Below, in pieces: positions 42,805 to 51,428 of a stretch of DNA of 64,000 nucleotides (its first letter is position 1; the number at the start of each line of letters is the position of its first letter). Made by a program: the position numbers and the translations under genes. The stretch is taken from the NCBI GenBank assembly GCA_963724535.1, contig CAVRVD010000023.1, positions 1 to 64,000 of the forward strand, in the 5' to 3' direction. Source of the stretch: JADJPO01 sp963724535. Lineage in GTDB: Bacteria > Actinomycetota > Actinomycetes > Actinomycetales > Kineosporiaceae. The notes beneath the pieces are model-generated. The model was not told the DNA's origin. It saw only the letters and a program-made list of their open reading frames with translations, and ran no database searches.

Positions 42805-45561
42805 TCACCCCGCCCGCCGCGACGTGCAGAGGGTCTCGATCAGGTCGATCACCAGCGCGGTCCATCCGGTCTGGTGGCTTGCGCCGAGCCCGGCGCCGGT
42901 CTCGGCGTGGAAGTACTCGTGGAAGCAGATCCGATCCCGCCACGGCGGCGGCATCCGGTCCCAGCTCGCCGTGAGAGCGGGTCGGACGCCGTCCGGCCCG
43001 GGCAGGAACGTGCTGACCAACCGGGTGGCGATCTCGGTGGACACCTCGGCCAGATCCACCAGCCGCCCTGATCCGGTGGGCAGCTCGACCAGCATCGGCC
43101 CGTCCGGACGACCCGCCTCCCAGCGGGCGTAGCGGCCGAGCGACTCCACGAGCAGGTGGTTGACGCACAACCACACCGGCCCGCGCCAGTTCGAGTTGCC
43201 CCCGAACAGGCCCGAGCGCGACTCCCCCGGTTCGTAGTCCACGCTCGCGGTCCACCCGGGCGCGAGCTCGATGACGAAGGGGGCGGCCGCATGCACCTTG
43301 GACAGCGAGCGAACCCCGGTGGGGGCGAGGAACTGGCCGGTGTCGAGCAGCCGGGAGACGATGCGCGGCAACCGGTCCCGCCGCACGATCGCCAGCAGAT
43401 GCCCGCCGTCGCGCCCCTGCGGACCGCTGGAGACCTCGTCCCCGCTGATCACCGCGGCGTACTGCGGTTTGTTGACCATGAACCAGCTCAGGTGGGAGGC
43501 GAAGTCGGGGGCCGCGGCGAGCTCGTCGCCGTCCAGCACCCGGACGGCGAACAGTGGCAGCAACCCGACCATCGACTGGGCCCGCAGCCGCTGCACGTGG
43601 TGCTGCCCGGTGGTGACGTCGGTCGAGGTGAGCACGTCGTAGTAGAAACCGTCCTGCTCGTCCCACAGGGCGCCGTCGCGCATCGCGGTGGCCACGTAGG
43701 CGAAGTGCTCGAGGAACTTGGTCGCCAGGTCCTCGTAGACCCGGTCGTGACCGGAGGCCAGGCGCAGACAGATCTGGCACAGGTCCAGGCAGAACATGGC
43801 CATCCAGCTGGTCGCGTCGGACTGCTCCAGCACGGTGTCGGCCGGCACCTGGTTGGACCGGTCGATCGGGCCGATGTTGTCCATCCCGAGAAAACCGCCC
43901 TCGAAGATGTTGTTGTCCTCGACGTCCTTGCGGTTGACCCACCAGGTGAAGTTGAGCAGCAGCTTGTGCAGCACCTTCTCCAGGAAGTCGTAGTCGCGGC
44001 TGCCGTCGATCTCGAACACCCGCAGGGCCGCCCAGGCGTGCACCGGCGGGTTGACGTCACCGAAGGCCCACTCGTAGGCGGGCAGCTGCCCGTTGGGGTG
44101 CATGTACCACTCGCGCAGCAGGAGGAGCAGCTGCTCCTTGGCGAAGACCGGGTCGACGTGTGCGAGTGCGACGGCATGAAAGGCGAGGTCCCAGGCCGCG
44201 TACCACGGGTACTCCCAGGAGTCGGGCATGGACAGCACGTCCCAGTTGTTCAGATGTCGCCATCCGCTGTTGCGTCCGGTGCGGCGTTGCGGTGGGGGCG
44301 CCGGTTGGGTGACGTCACCGTCCAGCCAGACCTCGACGTCGAAGTTGTAGAACTGCTTGCACCACATCAACCCGGCCACTGCGGCCCGGTGGACGGCGCG
44401 CTCGCCCTCGGTGGCGTTCGAGGGGACGAGGGCGGCGTGGTAGGCGTCGGCCTCGGTGCGCCGCGCGGCGAGCACGTTCCGCGCGCCGGCGCCGACGTCC
44501 GGTGCGACCGGGGTGGTGTCCCGGCTGCCTGCCGGCTCGTCGTGGCTGGCGGCCAGCCGTAGCACCAGGTCGGCCTCCCCGAGACCGGGCAGGTCCAGGA
44601 CGTAGTGCAGGCCGACCTTGGTGCCGGTGTTCGCCGGGTTGACCGTGGCCGCGCCGCGGGTGATGTGATCGTTGATGCCGTCCTTGGGGTACGGCGTACG
44701 GTTCGGGGCGTCGTAGAGCAGCTCGATGTTGGTCTCGTTCTCGCAGAACAGCGGGACCGGCGGCGCGCCGTCCGGACCTGGCGAGGCGGCCAGCAGCATG
44801 GTGCCCAAGCGGGCGTGCCGAGCCACCAGCAGCCCGGAGTCGAGCTCGATCGAGGGTTTCTTGGCGTTCGGCCGCCACGCCCAGGTGTTGCGGAACCACA
44901 GGGTCGGCACGACATGCAGCCGAGCCGGGCGCATCGAGGCGTTGGCGACGTGCACCCTCATCACGACGTCGTCCGGACCGGCCTTGGCGTACTGCACGGT
45001 GATCTCGGCCCACCGCCCGCTCCACGCACCGTCCGAGCCGCGCACGCCGTCCGGCTCGGCGTCGAACACACCGGTGTCGAGCAGCTCGTACTCGTCCTGC
45101 GTCGCGCTACGCCGGGCGTTCTCGGCCACCAGGTCCTCGTAGGGGAAGGTGATCAGCGGGTAGGCGTAGCGCCACTCCAGCCAGGAGTGGGTCGGAGTGG
45201 CGTCGGTGTACCACCAGTACTCCTTGACGTCTTCGCCGTGGTTGCCCTGAGGCCCGGTCAGGCCGAACATCCGCTCCTTGAGGTGCTCGTCCTGCTCGTT
45301 CCACAGCGCCAGGGCCAAGCACAGCCGACCCCGGTCATCGCTGATCCCAGCCATGCCGTCCTCGTTCCACCGGTAGGCGCGGGATCTGGCCTGGGAGTAT
45401 GGGAATGACGCCCAGACGTCGCCGTCGGCGCTGTAGTCCTCGCGCACGCCGGCCCAGGCCCGCTCGGCCAGGTACGGCCCCCAGCGCATCCACGCGGCGT
45501 GGTCGCCGGTCAGGCGCTGGTGCTCCACGGTCCACGTGGTCCGAGCTGCCACGCCTGCCAT
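42805..45561 (-). CDS. Large glucosidase with a GH63/MGH1-type catalytic domain
   Basis: Protein of 918 residues. The N-terminal half is beta-rich and holds WGPYLAERAWAGVREDYS, AYRWNEDGMAGISDDRGRLCLALALWN, EYWWYTDATPTHSW and LWFRNTWAW. The second half is an (alpha/alpha)6 barrel with QFYNFDVEVWLDGD, WDVLSMPDSWEYPWYAAWDLAFHAVALA, PAYEWAFGDVNPPVHAWA, FEGGFLGMDNIGP, GFYYDVL, GNSNWRGPVW and FHEYFHAETGAGLG, all typical of GH63. The acid in WEYPWYAAWD and the Glu in the last block are the likely catalytic pair. It has no signal peptide, so it should act on a cytoplasmic glucoside. It diverges from a glycosyltransferase-like gene 91 nt away. Confidence 0.88.
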   Translation of the reverse strand: MAGVAARTTWTVEHQRLTGDHAAWMRWGPYLAERAWAGVREDYSADGDVWASFPYSQARSRAYRWNEDGMAGISDDRGRLCLALALWNEQDEHLKERMFGLTGPQGNHGEDVKEYWWYTDATPTHSWLEWRYAYPLITFPYEDLVAENARRSATQDEYELLDTGVFDAEPDGVRGSDGAWSGRWAEITVQYAKAGPDDVVMRVHVANASMRPARLHVVPTLWFRNTWAWRPNAKKPSIELDSGLLVARHARLGTMLLAASPGPDGAPPVPLFCENETNIELLYDAPNRTPYPKDGINDHITRGAATVNPANTGTKVGLHYVLDLPGLGEADLVLRLAASHDEPAGSRDTTPVAPDVGAGARNVLAARRTEADAYHAALVPSNATEGERAVHRAAVAGLMWCKQFYNFDVEVWLDGDVTQPAPPPQRRTGRNSGWRHLNNWDVLSMPDSWEYPWYAAWDLAFHAVALAHVDPVFAKEQLLLLLREWYMHPNGQLPAYEWAFGDVNPPVHAWAALRVFEIDGSRDYDFLEKVLHKLLLNFTWWVNRKDVEDNNIFEGGFLGMDNIGPIDRSNQVPADTVLEQSDATSWMAMFCLDLCQICLRLASGHDRVYEDLATKFLEHFAYVATAMRDGALWDEQDGFYYDVLTSTDVTTGQHHVQRLRAQSMVGLLPLFAVRVLDGDELAAAPDFASHLSWFMVNKPQYAAVISGDEVSSGPQGRDGGHLLAIVRRDRLPRIVSRLLDTGQFLAPTGVRSLSKVHAAAPFVIELAPGWTASVDYEPGESRSGLFGGNSNWRGPVWLCVNHLLVESLGRYARWEAGRPDGPMLVELPTGSGRLVDLAEVSTEIATRLVSTFLPGPDGVRPALTASWDRMPPPWRDRICFHEYFHAETGAGLGASHQTGWTALVIDLIETLCTSRRAG

Positions 45562-45638
45562 CTTGGCCGACACTCGGCTCAACCACCACGACCAGACACC
45601 ACGGCCGGCTCGGTCAGCCCCATCCACGGCCCGCCCGC

Positions 45639-45644
45639 TAGGGT
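45639..45644 (+). promoter_or_regulatory. Putative -10 hexamer of a leaderless promoter
   Basis: TAGGGT ends 8 nt before the GTG at 45653; no Shine-Dalgarno sequence. Confidence 0.45.
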
Positions 45645-45652
45645 CTCGGCTT

Positions 45653-46939
45653 GTGAACCAGACGCAGACCCCGCTTCGCCGGTTCGTCGAGGGCGCCACC
45701 GACCACTTCGACCTCACCGAACCTGCGCACCAGGACAGCCTGCTGGCCCTCACCGACGCCCTGCTCGGCGAGCCGGGCCTGACGGTGGAGGACGTGCGCG
45801 CTGCGGCCACGGACGCACCCTTGGAGTACCGGCTGGCCGCCAAGCTCGTGGCGTCGCGCCGGGCTCTGCTGGCCGCCCCACCGACCCACGTCGGCGTGGT
45901 GTTCGCAATGTGGGGCGAGCAGAACAGGATGCTGCCCCGCTCGGCGGACAACCCGAACGGCGAGGACTCGCTGCGGGCCAAGATCCGCCAGCTCGAGTGG
46001 GCCACCAGGGACACCGCCGTCGAGTGGACGCTCTACGCCGTGGACGACGGCTGCCCGCACGGCAGCGGGGCGCTCGCCGAGACGATCGCCACGCAGACCG
46101 GCGCGTCCGACCGGGTCCGCGTCCTCCACCTCGCCGAGCGGGTGCCCACCGACGACGGCCCGCTGCGGGCCCTGACCTCGGCGGACGACTCCCGCAAGGG
46201 CGGCTCGATCATCCTCGGGGCGATGCAGGCCATCGCGGACGGCGTGGACGCCGTGGTCTACACCGACGCCGACGGCTCGGTGCACCTCGGCCAGCTCGGC
46301 CTGTTGGTCGAGCCGTTCCGGTCCGGTGCCCGCGTCGTGCTGGGCGACCGGCGGCACCCGGAGTCGGTGCTGGTCAAGGACGACGCCCGGTGGGGCGTCG
46401 GGATCAAGAACCTGCGACATATGCAGCGGATGGCTGGTGAGGCGATCTTCTCCCGCGGCATCCTGGACACCCAGGCAGCGTTCAAGCTCTACGACGCCGC
46501 GCTGCTGCGCGAGATCATCGCCGAGCCGGTGGTCTTCGACTTCTCCTTCGACACCGACTGGATCGCCGCGTTCCTGGCGCGTGGCGAGTCCTTCTCCCAG
46601 GTCCCGTTCGCCTTCCTCGACTCCGCCTCGGAGTCGGCGACGGCCAAGCAGCTGCCGATGACCACCTGGGAGACCCTGCTCAAGGGCCTGGTCGCCAGCC
46701 TGCGCCATCACGACCTCCTGCCGAGTGCGGCCAGCCGGGAGATGGCCGACGTGATCGACGAGGAGGTGCAGAGCTATCGGGACCTGGACGCGATCATCGA
46801 CGCGCTGCCCCCGGAGCTCGCCAGGGCGGGTGAGGCCGACTACGGCGACCCGTCGGTGATGTCGCCCGCGGCGATGCGGGCCTGGATCCGCCGCTGCCGG
46901 GATGAGTCCGGGATGGGCCGTTCGGGCGACCGGCCGTAA
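45653..46939 (+). CDS. GT-A-fold glycosyltransferase-like protein
   Basis: Protein of 428 residues. A helical N-terminal segment of about 85 residues precedes a GT-A domain: HVGVVFAMWGEQNRML, WTLYAVDDGCPHGSGALAETIA (first nucleotide-binding Asp pair), RKGGSIILGAMQAI, VVYTDADGSVHLGQLGLLV (the DxD motif as DADGS), RVVLGDRRHPESV and LDTQAAFKLYDAALL, as in dolichol-phosphate-mannose-synthase-type GT2 enzymes. No membrane segment is visible. Donor and acceptor are unknown. It diverges from the GH63-type gene, so the two may make and break the same glucoside. The ending (RDESGMGRSGDRP) is low in complexity. Confidence 0.75.
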   Translation: MNQTQTPLRRFVEGATDHFDLTEPAHQDSLLALTDALLGEPGLTVEDVRAAATDAPLEYRLAAKLVASRRALLAAPPTHVGVVFAMWGEQNRMLPRSADNPNGEDSLRAKIRQLEWATRDTAVEWTLYAVDDGCPHGSGALAETIATQTGASDRVRVLHLAERVPTDDGPLRALTSADDSRKGGSIILGAMQAIADGVDAVVYTDADGSVHLGQLGLLVEPFRSGARVVLGDRRHPESVLVKDDARWGVGIKNLRHMQRMAGEAIFSRGILDTQAAFKLYDAALLREIIAEPVVFDFSFDTDWIAAFLARGESFSQVPFAFLDSASESATAKQLPMTTWETLLKGLVASLRHHDLLPSAASREMADVIDEEVQSYRDLDAIIDALPPELARAGEADYGDPSVMSPAAMRAWIRRCRDESGMGRSGDRP

Positions 46940-46972
46940 TCCCAGCGCAAGACCCCGGCCCGACCCCGCGAC

Positions 46973-46978
46973 GAGAAT
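46973..46978 (+). promoter_or_regulatory. Putative -10 hexamer of a leaderless promoter
   Basis: GAGAAT (4 of 6 matches to TATAAT) ends 6 nt before the GTG at 46985. Confidence 0.35.
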
Positions 46979-46984
46979 GACCTG

Positions 46985-47494
46985 GTGCGAGCTCTTCTGC
47001 TGACCGCTGCCACGGCCGCCGCCTTGACCCTGGGCGCCTGCGGCTCGGATACCACCTCGACCAGCGCCAGCGGGACGGGGTCGACGACCTCCTCGAGCGC
47101 GCCAGCTGTCGCTGCCTCCGAGAGCGCTGCCTCCGAGAGCGCTGCATCCGAGAGCGCTGCATCCGAGACGGGTGACTCCGCGTCCGGGGCCTACATCGAC
47201 TACGCCACCTACCAGGCCGACCCCGGCGCCTACGCAGGCGGCGACGTCGTCCTGTTCTTCCACGCCACCTGGTGCCCCAGCTGCAAGGCGACCGATGAGT
47301 CCCTGACCGGGACAGGCGTGCCGGACGGCCTGACCGTGGTGAAGGTCGACTACGACTCAGCCACCGACCTGAAGAAGAAGCACAAGATCACCTACCAGCA
47401 CACCTTCGTCGAGGTCGACGCCGACGGCAACGAGCTGGCGAAGTGGTCCGGCTCGGTGACCGGCGAGGAGATCAAAGCCAAGGCCTCGGCGTGA
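46985..47494 (+). CDS. Thioredoxin-fold lipoprotein
   Basis: Exported thiol-redox lipoprotein of 169 residues. The signal peptide ends in the lipobox LTLGAC (Cys at about 19). A Ser/Thr/Ala-rich linker (to about 67) with four SESAA-type repeats follows. The thioredoxin domain has VVLFFHATWCPSCKATDESL, with the redox motif WCPSC, and YQHTFVEVDADGNEL, in which the usual cis-Pro position reads Thr-Tyr-Gln-His-Thr and is not obvious. ccdA follows after 10 nt, so the lipoprotein probably receives electrons from that membrane protein for disulfide reduction or cytochrome c work. Confidence 0.9.
   Translation: MRALLLTAATAAALTLGACGSDTTSTSASGTGSTTSSSAPAVAASESAASESAASESAASETGDSASGAYIDYATYQADPGAYAGGDVVLFFHATWCPSCKATDESLTGTGVPDGLTVVKVDYDSATDLKKKHKITYQHTFVEVDADGNELAKWSGSVTGEEIKAKASA
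47111..47168 (+). repeat. 15-bp repeats in the lipoprotein linker
   Basis: Nearly four copies of GCTGCCTCCGAGAGC (with C/A variation) lie head to tail and encode the AASES repeats of the linker between the lipobox and the thioredoxin domain. Confidence 0.9.
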
Positions 47495-47504
47495 CGGTCG
47501 CCTG

Positions 47505-48238
47505 ATGCTCGCCCTGGTCGGCGCGGTGGTGGCGGGGGCCCTGACCACCCTGGCGCCCTGCGTGCTGCCGCTGTTGCCGGTGGTCGTCGGCGGCTCGATG
47601 GCCGGGACGGGACCAGGCTGCGCGGCCCGCGCCGGGCGTTGCTGGTCACCGCGTCGCTCGGCGTCTCGATCATCGCGTTCACCCTGCTGCTCAAGGCGTC
47701 CACCGCGCTCATCGACATCCCGCAGCAGACCTGGTCCTGGCTCGCCGGTGGCCTCCTCGTGGTACTCGGTCTGACCCAGCTGGTCCCCCAGCTGTGGGAG
47801 GCGGTCAGCGGACGACTGGCGCTCCAGGAGCGCAGCGCACTCGGACTGGCCGGGGCCCGCCGCCGCTCGGGGGTGGCCGGTGCCCTGCTCACCGGGGCTG
47901 CGCTGGGGCCGGTGTTCTCCTCGTGCAGCCCGCTGTACGGCTACGTCGTGGTGACCGTGCTGCCCGCCGATCTCGGCTACGGGATCCTGCTCCTGCTCGC
48001 CTACGCCCTCGGGCTGTGCGCGACCCTGCTCGTGGTGGCCCTTGCCGGGCAGCGCGTGATCCGCCGGCTGGGCTGGGCGGCCGACGCGCATGGGGCCTTC
48101 CGGCGCACGCTCGGCCTGGTGTTCGTCAGCGTCGGCATCGCGGTGATCGCGGGCTGGGACCGGGACCTGCAGACCTGGGTGGTCGAGAACTCCCCCCTGG
48201 CGCCGTGGGAGGCGGACCGGGGCTTCATCCCCGAGTAG
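47505..48238 (+). pseudogene. ccdA: CcdA-like cytochrome c biogenesis protein, frameshifted
   Basis: Thiol-disulfide transmembrane carrier. The first part (MLALVGAVVAGALTTLAPCVLPLLPVVVGG) has the conserved APC-VLPLLP segment with the first redox Cys. After about 47600 the frame is lost; the other frame continues RRALLVTASLGVSIIAF, TWSWLAGGLLVVLG, GAALGPVFSSCSPLYGYV (second redox Cys) and four more membrane segments, ending at 48238. The total of 734 nt is one base short of a full number of codons, so one missing base near 47600-47612 (in the run GGGACGGGACC) would restore a 244-residue protein of normal length. It may be a sequencing error. The thioredoxin-fold lipoprotein gene lies 10 nt upstream. 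Confidence 0.85.
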
Positions 48239-48312
48239 GCCGTCCTCCGGCGGCACCGCGGCCGGGCCGCGCGGGGTGCCGCAATGGCCAGACGCAGGCC
48301 ACACTCGCTGCC

Positions 48313-49521
48313 ATGAGCACACCCCGCCGGCTGCCGCGCCGGTCCGAGCTGTCCCCGCTGCTGCGCCTGGCGGCGCCGGTCACCGGAGCGCGCCGGGTGG
48401 ACCGCGCGGCCGACATCGCCGACCTGCGTCGGCTCGCTCGACGGCGGGTGCCGCGAGCGGTGTTCGACTTCGTCGATGGCGCAGCCGGCTCCGAGGTCAG
48501 CCTGCGCCGCAGCCGGAAGGCGTTCTCGCGCATCGAGTTCCGGCCCAGCGCGCTGCGTGACGTGTCGGTGGTGGACACCTCCACCTCGTTACTGGACGGT
48601 CCGGCGGCAATGCCGTTGGCCTTCGCCCCGACCGGCTTCACTCGGATGCTGCACCACGAGGGTGAGATCGCCGTCGCCCGGGTGGCCGAACGGGCCGGGA
48701 TCCCGATGGCGTTGTCCACCATGGGAACGACCTCACCCGAGGACCTGGCGCGGGCCGCCCCGGCGGCGCGACGGTGGTTCCAGCTCTACCTGTGGCGGGA
48801 CCGTGGGGCCAGCCGTGAGCTGGTGGCGCGGGCGGCGGCAGCCGGCTTCGAGGCGCTGGTGCTGACCGTGGACACCCCGGTCGCCGGGGACCGGTTGCGC
48901 GACGTCCGCAACGGGTTGACGCTGCCACCGGCGCTGACGCCGCGCACGCTGGTGGACATGGCCCTGCACCCGGCCTGGTGGCTCGACCTGCTCACCACCG
49001 AGCCGTTGGAGTTCGCCGCGCTGACCTCCTGGGCTGGCACCGTCGCCGAGCTCGTCGACGGGATGTTCGACCCCTCGGCCACCCTGGCCGACGTCGAGCG
49101 TCTGCGCGGGGACTGGTCCGGCCCGCTGGTGGTCAAGGGCGTGCTGAACCCGGACGACGCTCGCGCCATCGTCGACGCGGGAGCCGACGCCGTGGTGGTC
49201 TCCAACCACGGGGGGCGCCAGCTCGACCGGTCGCCGGTGCCACTCGAGGTGCTGCCCGGCGTGGTGGCCGCGGTCGCCGGCCGCGCCGAGGTGCTGCTGG
49301 ACGGCGGGGTGCGCAACGGGGCCGACGTGGTGGCCGCCGTGGCGCTCGGTGCCCGCGGTGTCCTGATCGGCCGGTCCTACCTGTACGGGCTGATGGCCGG
49401 CGGCGAGCGCGGGGTCGCGCGGGTGAGCGAACTGTTCGCCGTTCAGATTCAACGGACGCTTCAGCTGCTCGGGGTGCGCAGCGTCACGGAGCTGACCGCG
49501 GACCGGGTCCGATGGCGTTGA
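48313..49521 (+). CDS. FMN-dependent alpha-hydroxy-acid dehydrogenase (LldD-like)
   Basis: Enzyme of 402 residues of the FMN-dependent 2-hydroxy-acid dehydrogenase family. FDFVDGAAGSEVSLRRSRKAF near the N-terminus, FAPTGFTRMLHHEGE, FQLYLWRDR, LTVDTPVAGDRLRD, VVKGVLNPDDAR with the FMN Lys, and VVSNHGGRQLDRSPVPLEVL with the catalytic His and Arg, are all in place, as is LLDGGVRNGADVV. It should oxidise L-lactate or a related hydroxy acid and pass electrons to the respiratory chain. The related mycofactocin protein MftD was considered, but no other mycofactocin gene is nearby. CACACT, 7 nt before the ATG, may be a weak -10. Confidence 0.92.
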   Translation: MSTPRRLPRRSELSPLLRLAAPVTGARRVDRAADIADLRRLARRRVPRAVFDFVDGAAGSEVSLRRSRKAFSRIEFRPSALRDVSVVDTSTSLLDGPAAMPLAFAPTGFTRMLHHEGEIAVARVAERAGIPMALSTMGTTSPEDLARAAPAARRWFQLYLWRDRGASRELVARAAAAGFEALVLTVDTPVAGDRLRDVRNGLTLPPALTPRTLVDMALHPAWWLDLLTTEPLEFAALTSWAGTVAELVDGMFDPSATLADVERLRGDWSGPLVVKGVLNPDDARAIVDAGADAVVVSNHGGRQLDRSPVPLEVLPGVVAAVAGRAEVLLDGGVRNGADVVAAVALGARGVLIGRSYLYGLMAGGERGVARVSELFAVQIQRTLQLLGVRSVTELTADRVRWR

Positions 49522-49591
49522 TCCGGCGCCGACCCGGGCCGGACCGGACCGGCTACCGGTACGAGGACTGTCGCCGAGCCGGGCGGCCCCT

Positions 49592-49597
49592 TAGCAT
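49592..49597 (+). promoter_or_regulatory. Putative -10 hexamer of a leaderless promoter
   Basis: TAGCAT ends 6 nt before the ATG at 49604. Confidence 0.45.
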
Positions 49598-49603
49598 TCG
49601 CCC

Positions 49604-50617
49604 ATGGATGTGGTCGAGTTCACGCCGACCTTCGAGCAGCTCGTCTACACCTTCGGCGGCGCCGCGCCGGTGATGCGGATCAAGCCCGGGACCGCGCTGC
49701 GGCTGTGGAGCGAGGACGCGTTCAACCACGCGCTACGCAGCGTCGAGGACCTGTCCAGTGAGAAGGTCGACCTGCGCTTCGTCAACCCGCAGACCGGACC
49801 GTTCTACGTCGAGGGCGCCGAACCCGGCGACACCCTGGCGCTGCACCTGGTCGACCTCACCCCGGCCCGGGACTACGGGGTCTCGGCGGCGATCCCCTTC
49901 TTCGGGGGGCTGACCAGCACCGACCGGACGGCGATGCTGCAGGGTCCGTTGCCGGACACGACCTGGGTCTACCACGTGGACTCCGTACGGCAGACGGTCG
50001 GCTTCCAGGCCCGCTACGGCGACTTCGCCGTGGAACTGCCGCTCGAACCGATGCTCGGCACCGTGGGCGTCGCCCCAGCGGCCGGGGAGGTGCGCACCTC
50101 GCTGGTGCCGGAGCGGTTCGGCGGCAACATGGACTCTCCGCAGATGACGGCGGGCACGACCTGCTTCCTGGCCGTCAACGTCGAGGGCGCGCTGTTCTCC
50201 ATCGGGGACGGCCACTACCGCCAGGGCGAGGGTGAGGCCTGCGGCACCGCCGTCGAGGGAGCGATGACCACCATCGTCATCGTCGACCTGGTCAAGGGCT
50301 CGACCGCTGCGGCGCCGGCCTGGCCACGGCTGGAGGACGACGAGCACTGGATGGCGGTCGGTTCCTCCAGGCCGATGGAGGACTCCTGGCGGATCGGGCA
50401 GGTCGAGCTGGTGCGCTGGTTCGAGCAGCTCTACGAGCTGCACACGATGGACGCCTACCAGCTGCTCTCCCAGATCTGCGAGGTCCCGATCGCCAACGTC
50501 GTGGACGCGAACTACTCGGTGGTCGTCAAGGCACGCAAGGCGCTGCTGCCCGCCGCCGCCGCCTTCGGTGGCCTGCACGCCGATCTGCGCGCCCGCGCCG
50601 CCGAGCTCGGAGGCTGA
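49604..50617 (+). CDS. Acetamidase/formamidase family protein
   Basis: Amide hydrolase of 337 residues of the FmdA/AmdA family. Typical blocks are PGTALRLWSEDAFN, NPQTGPFYVEGAEPGDTLALHLVDL, IPFFGGLTSTDRTAML, PMLGTVGVAP, FGGNMDSPQMTAGTTCFLAVNVEGALFSIGDGHYRQGEGE (metal and active-site region) and LLSQICEVPIANVVDANYSVV. It should split formamide, acetamide or similar amides into acid and ammonia. An SDR gene follows after 49 nt. A fragment derived from this gene, fused to the end of the SDR gene, lies at 53459-53733. Confidence 0.93.
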   Translation: MDVVEFTPTFEQLVYTFGGAAPVMRIKPGTALRLWSEDAFNHALRSVEDLSSEKVDLRFVNPQTGPFYVEGAEPGDTLALHLVDLTPARDYGVSAAIPFFGGLTSTDRTAMLQGPLPDTTWVYHVDSVRQTVGFQARYGDFAVELPLEPMLGTVGVAPAAGEVRTSLVPERFGGNMDSPQMTAGTTCFLAVNVEGALFSIGDGHYRQGEGEACGTAVEGAMTTIVIVDLVKGSTAAAPAWPRLEDDEHWMAVGSSRPMEDSWRIGQVELVRWFEQLYELHTMDAYQLLSQICEVPIANVVDANYSVVVKARKALLPAAAAFGGLHADLRARAAELGG

Positions 50618-50666
50618 GCTACCCGCCGAGGACCACCTTCCGCCCCGCAGGAGAGGAGCACCACGG

Positions 50667-51428
50667 ATGGACCTGCAGCTCACCGGAAAGCGCGCGATCG
50701 TCAGCGGAGGGTCGAAGGGCATCGGCCGGGCCATCGTCGAGGCCCTGGTCGACGAGGGCGCCTCGGTGGCGTTCTGCGCCCGCACGGAGGCCGATGTGAC
50801 CGCCGCCGCGCGGGCGCTGACCGAGCGGGGCGGCACCGTGCAAGGGTCGGTGCTGGACGTGACGGACGCCGCGGCGCTGGCTCAGTGGGTGGCCACGGCC
50901 GCCGAGCAGCTCGGCGGCATCGACATCGTGATCCCCAACGTCAGCGCACTCAACGTCAGCAACGACGAGGAGGCGTGGGCGGCGACCTTCGCCACCGACC
51001 TGATGCACACGGTGCGGATGGTCGAGGCCGCGCTGCCGCACCTGGAGCGCAGCGACGCAGCGGCCATCGTCGTCATCTCCAGCGTCTCCGGTCGTGAGAT
51101 CGACTTCGCCGCGGGCTCTTACGGCACGATGAAGGCGGCGCTGATCCACTACACCCAGGGCCTCGCGTTCCAGCTGGCGCCCAAGGGGATCCGGGCGAAC
51201 ATCGTCTCGCCCGGCAACGTCTACTTCGACGGCGGCATCTGGAACATGATCAAGGACAACATGCCGGACCTGTACGCCAGCGCCTTGGCGCTCAACCCGA
51301 CCGGGCGCATGGGCCGGCCGGAGGAGATCGCGGCCGCCGCGGTGTTCCTGGCCAGTCCAGTGTCCAGCTTCACGATGGGCACCAACCTCGTCGTGGACGG
51401 CGCGCTGACCCGCGGCGTGCAGTTCTAG
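50667..51428 (+). CDS. Short-chain dehydrogenase/reductase
   Basis: SDR enzyme of 253 residues. The cofactor motif is VSGGSKGIGRAI (TGxxxGIG type, with Ser in place of Thr), followed by FCARTE for the coenzyme ribose, VIPNVSALN in place of NNAG, the catalytic Ser in VVISSVSG and Tyr/Lys in SYGTMKAAL. The C-terminus is GTNLVVDGALTRGVQF. GGAGAGGAG precedes the ATG. Replacement of NNAG by NVSA is also seen in some ketoreductase-like SDRs. The substrate is unknown. The 3' end of this gene is repeated at 53617-53733. Confidence 0.93.
   Translation: MDLQLTGKRAIVSGGSKGIGRAIVEALVDEGASVAFCARTEADVTAAARALTERGGTVQGSVLDVTDAAALAQWVATAAEQLGGIDIVIPNVSALNVSNDEEAWAATFATDLMHTVRMVEAALPHLERSDAAAIVVISSVSGREIDFAAGSYGTMKAALIHYTQGLAFQLAPKGIRANIVSPGNVYFDGGIWNMIKDNMPDLYASALALNPTGRMGRPEEIAAAAVFLASPVSSFTMGTNLVVDGALTRGVQF

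Noticed and set aside
42805..46014. N-terminal extension of the GH63-type protein beyond 45561
   Set aside because: The extra residues are antisense to the divergent glycosyltransferase-like gene and carry no domain.
48313..49521. MftD of a mycofactocin cluster
   Set aside because: Sequence is in the same enzyme family, but no mftA, mftB, mftC or mftE gene lies nearby.
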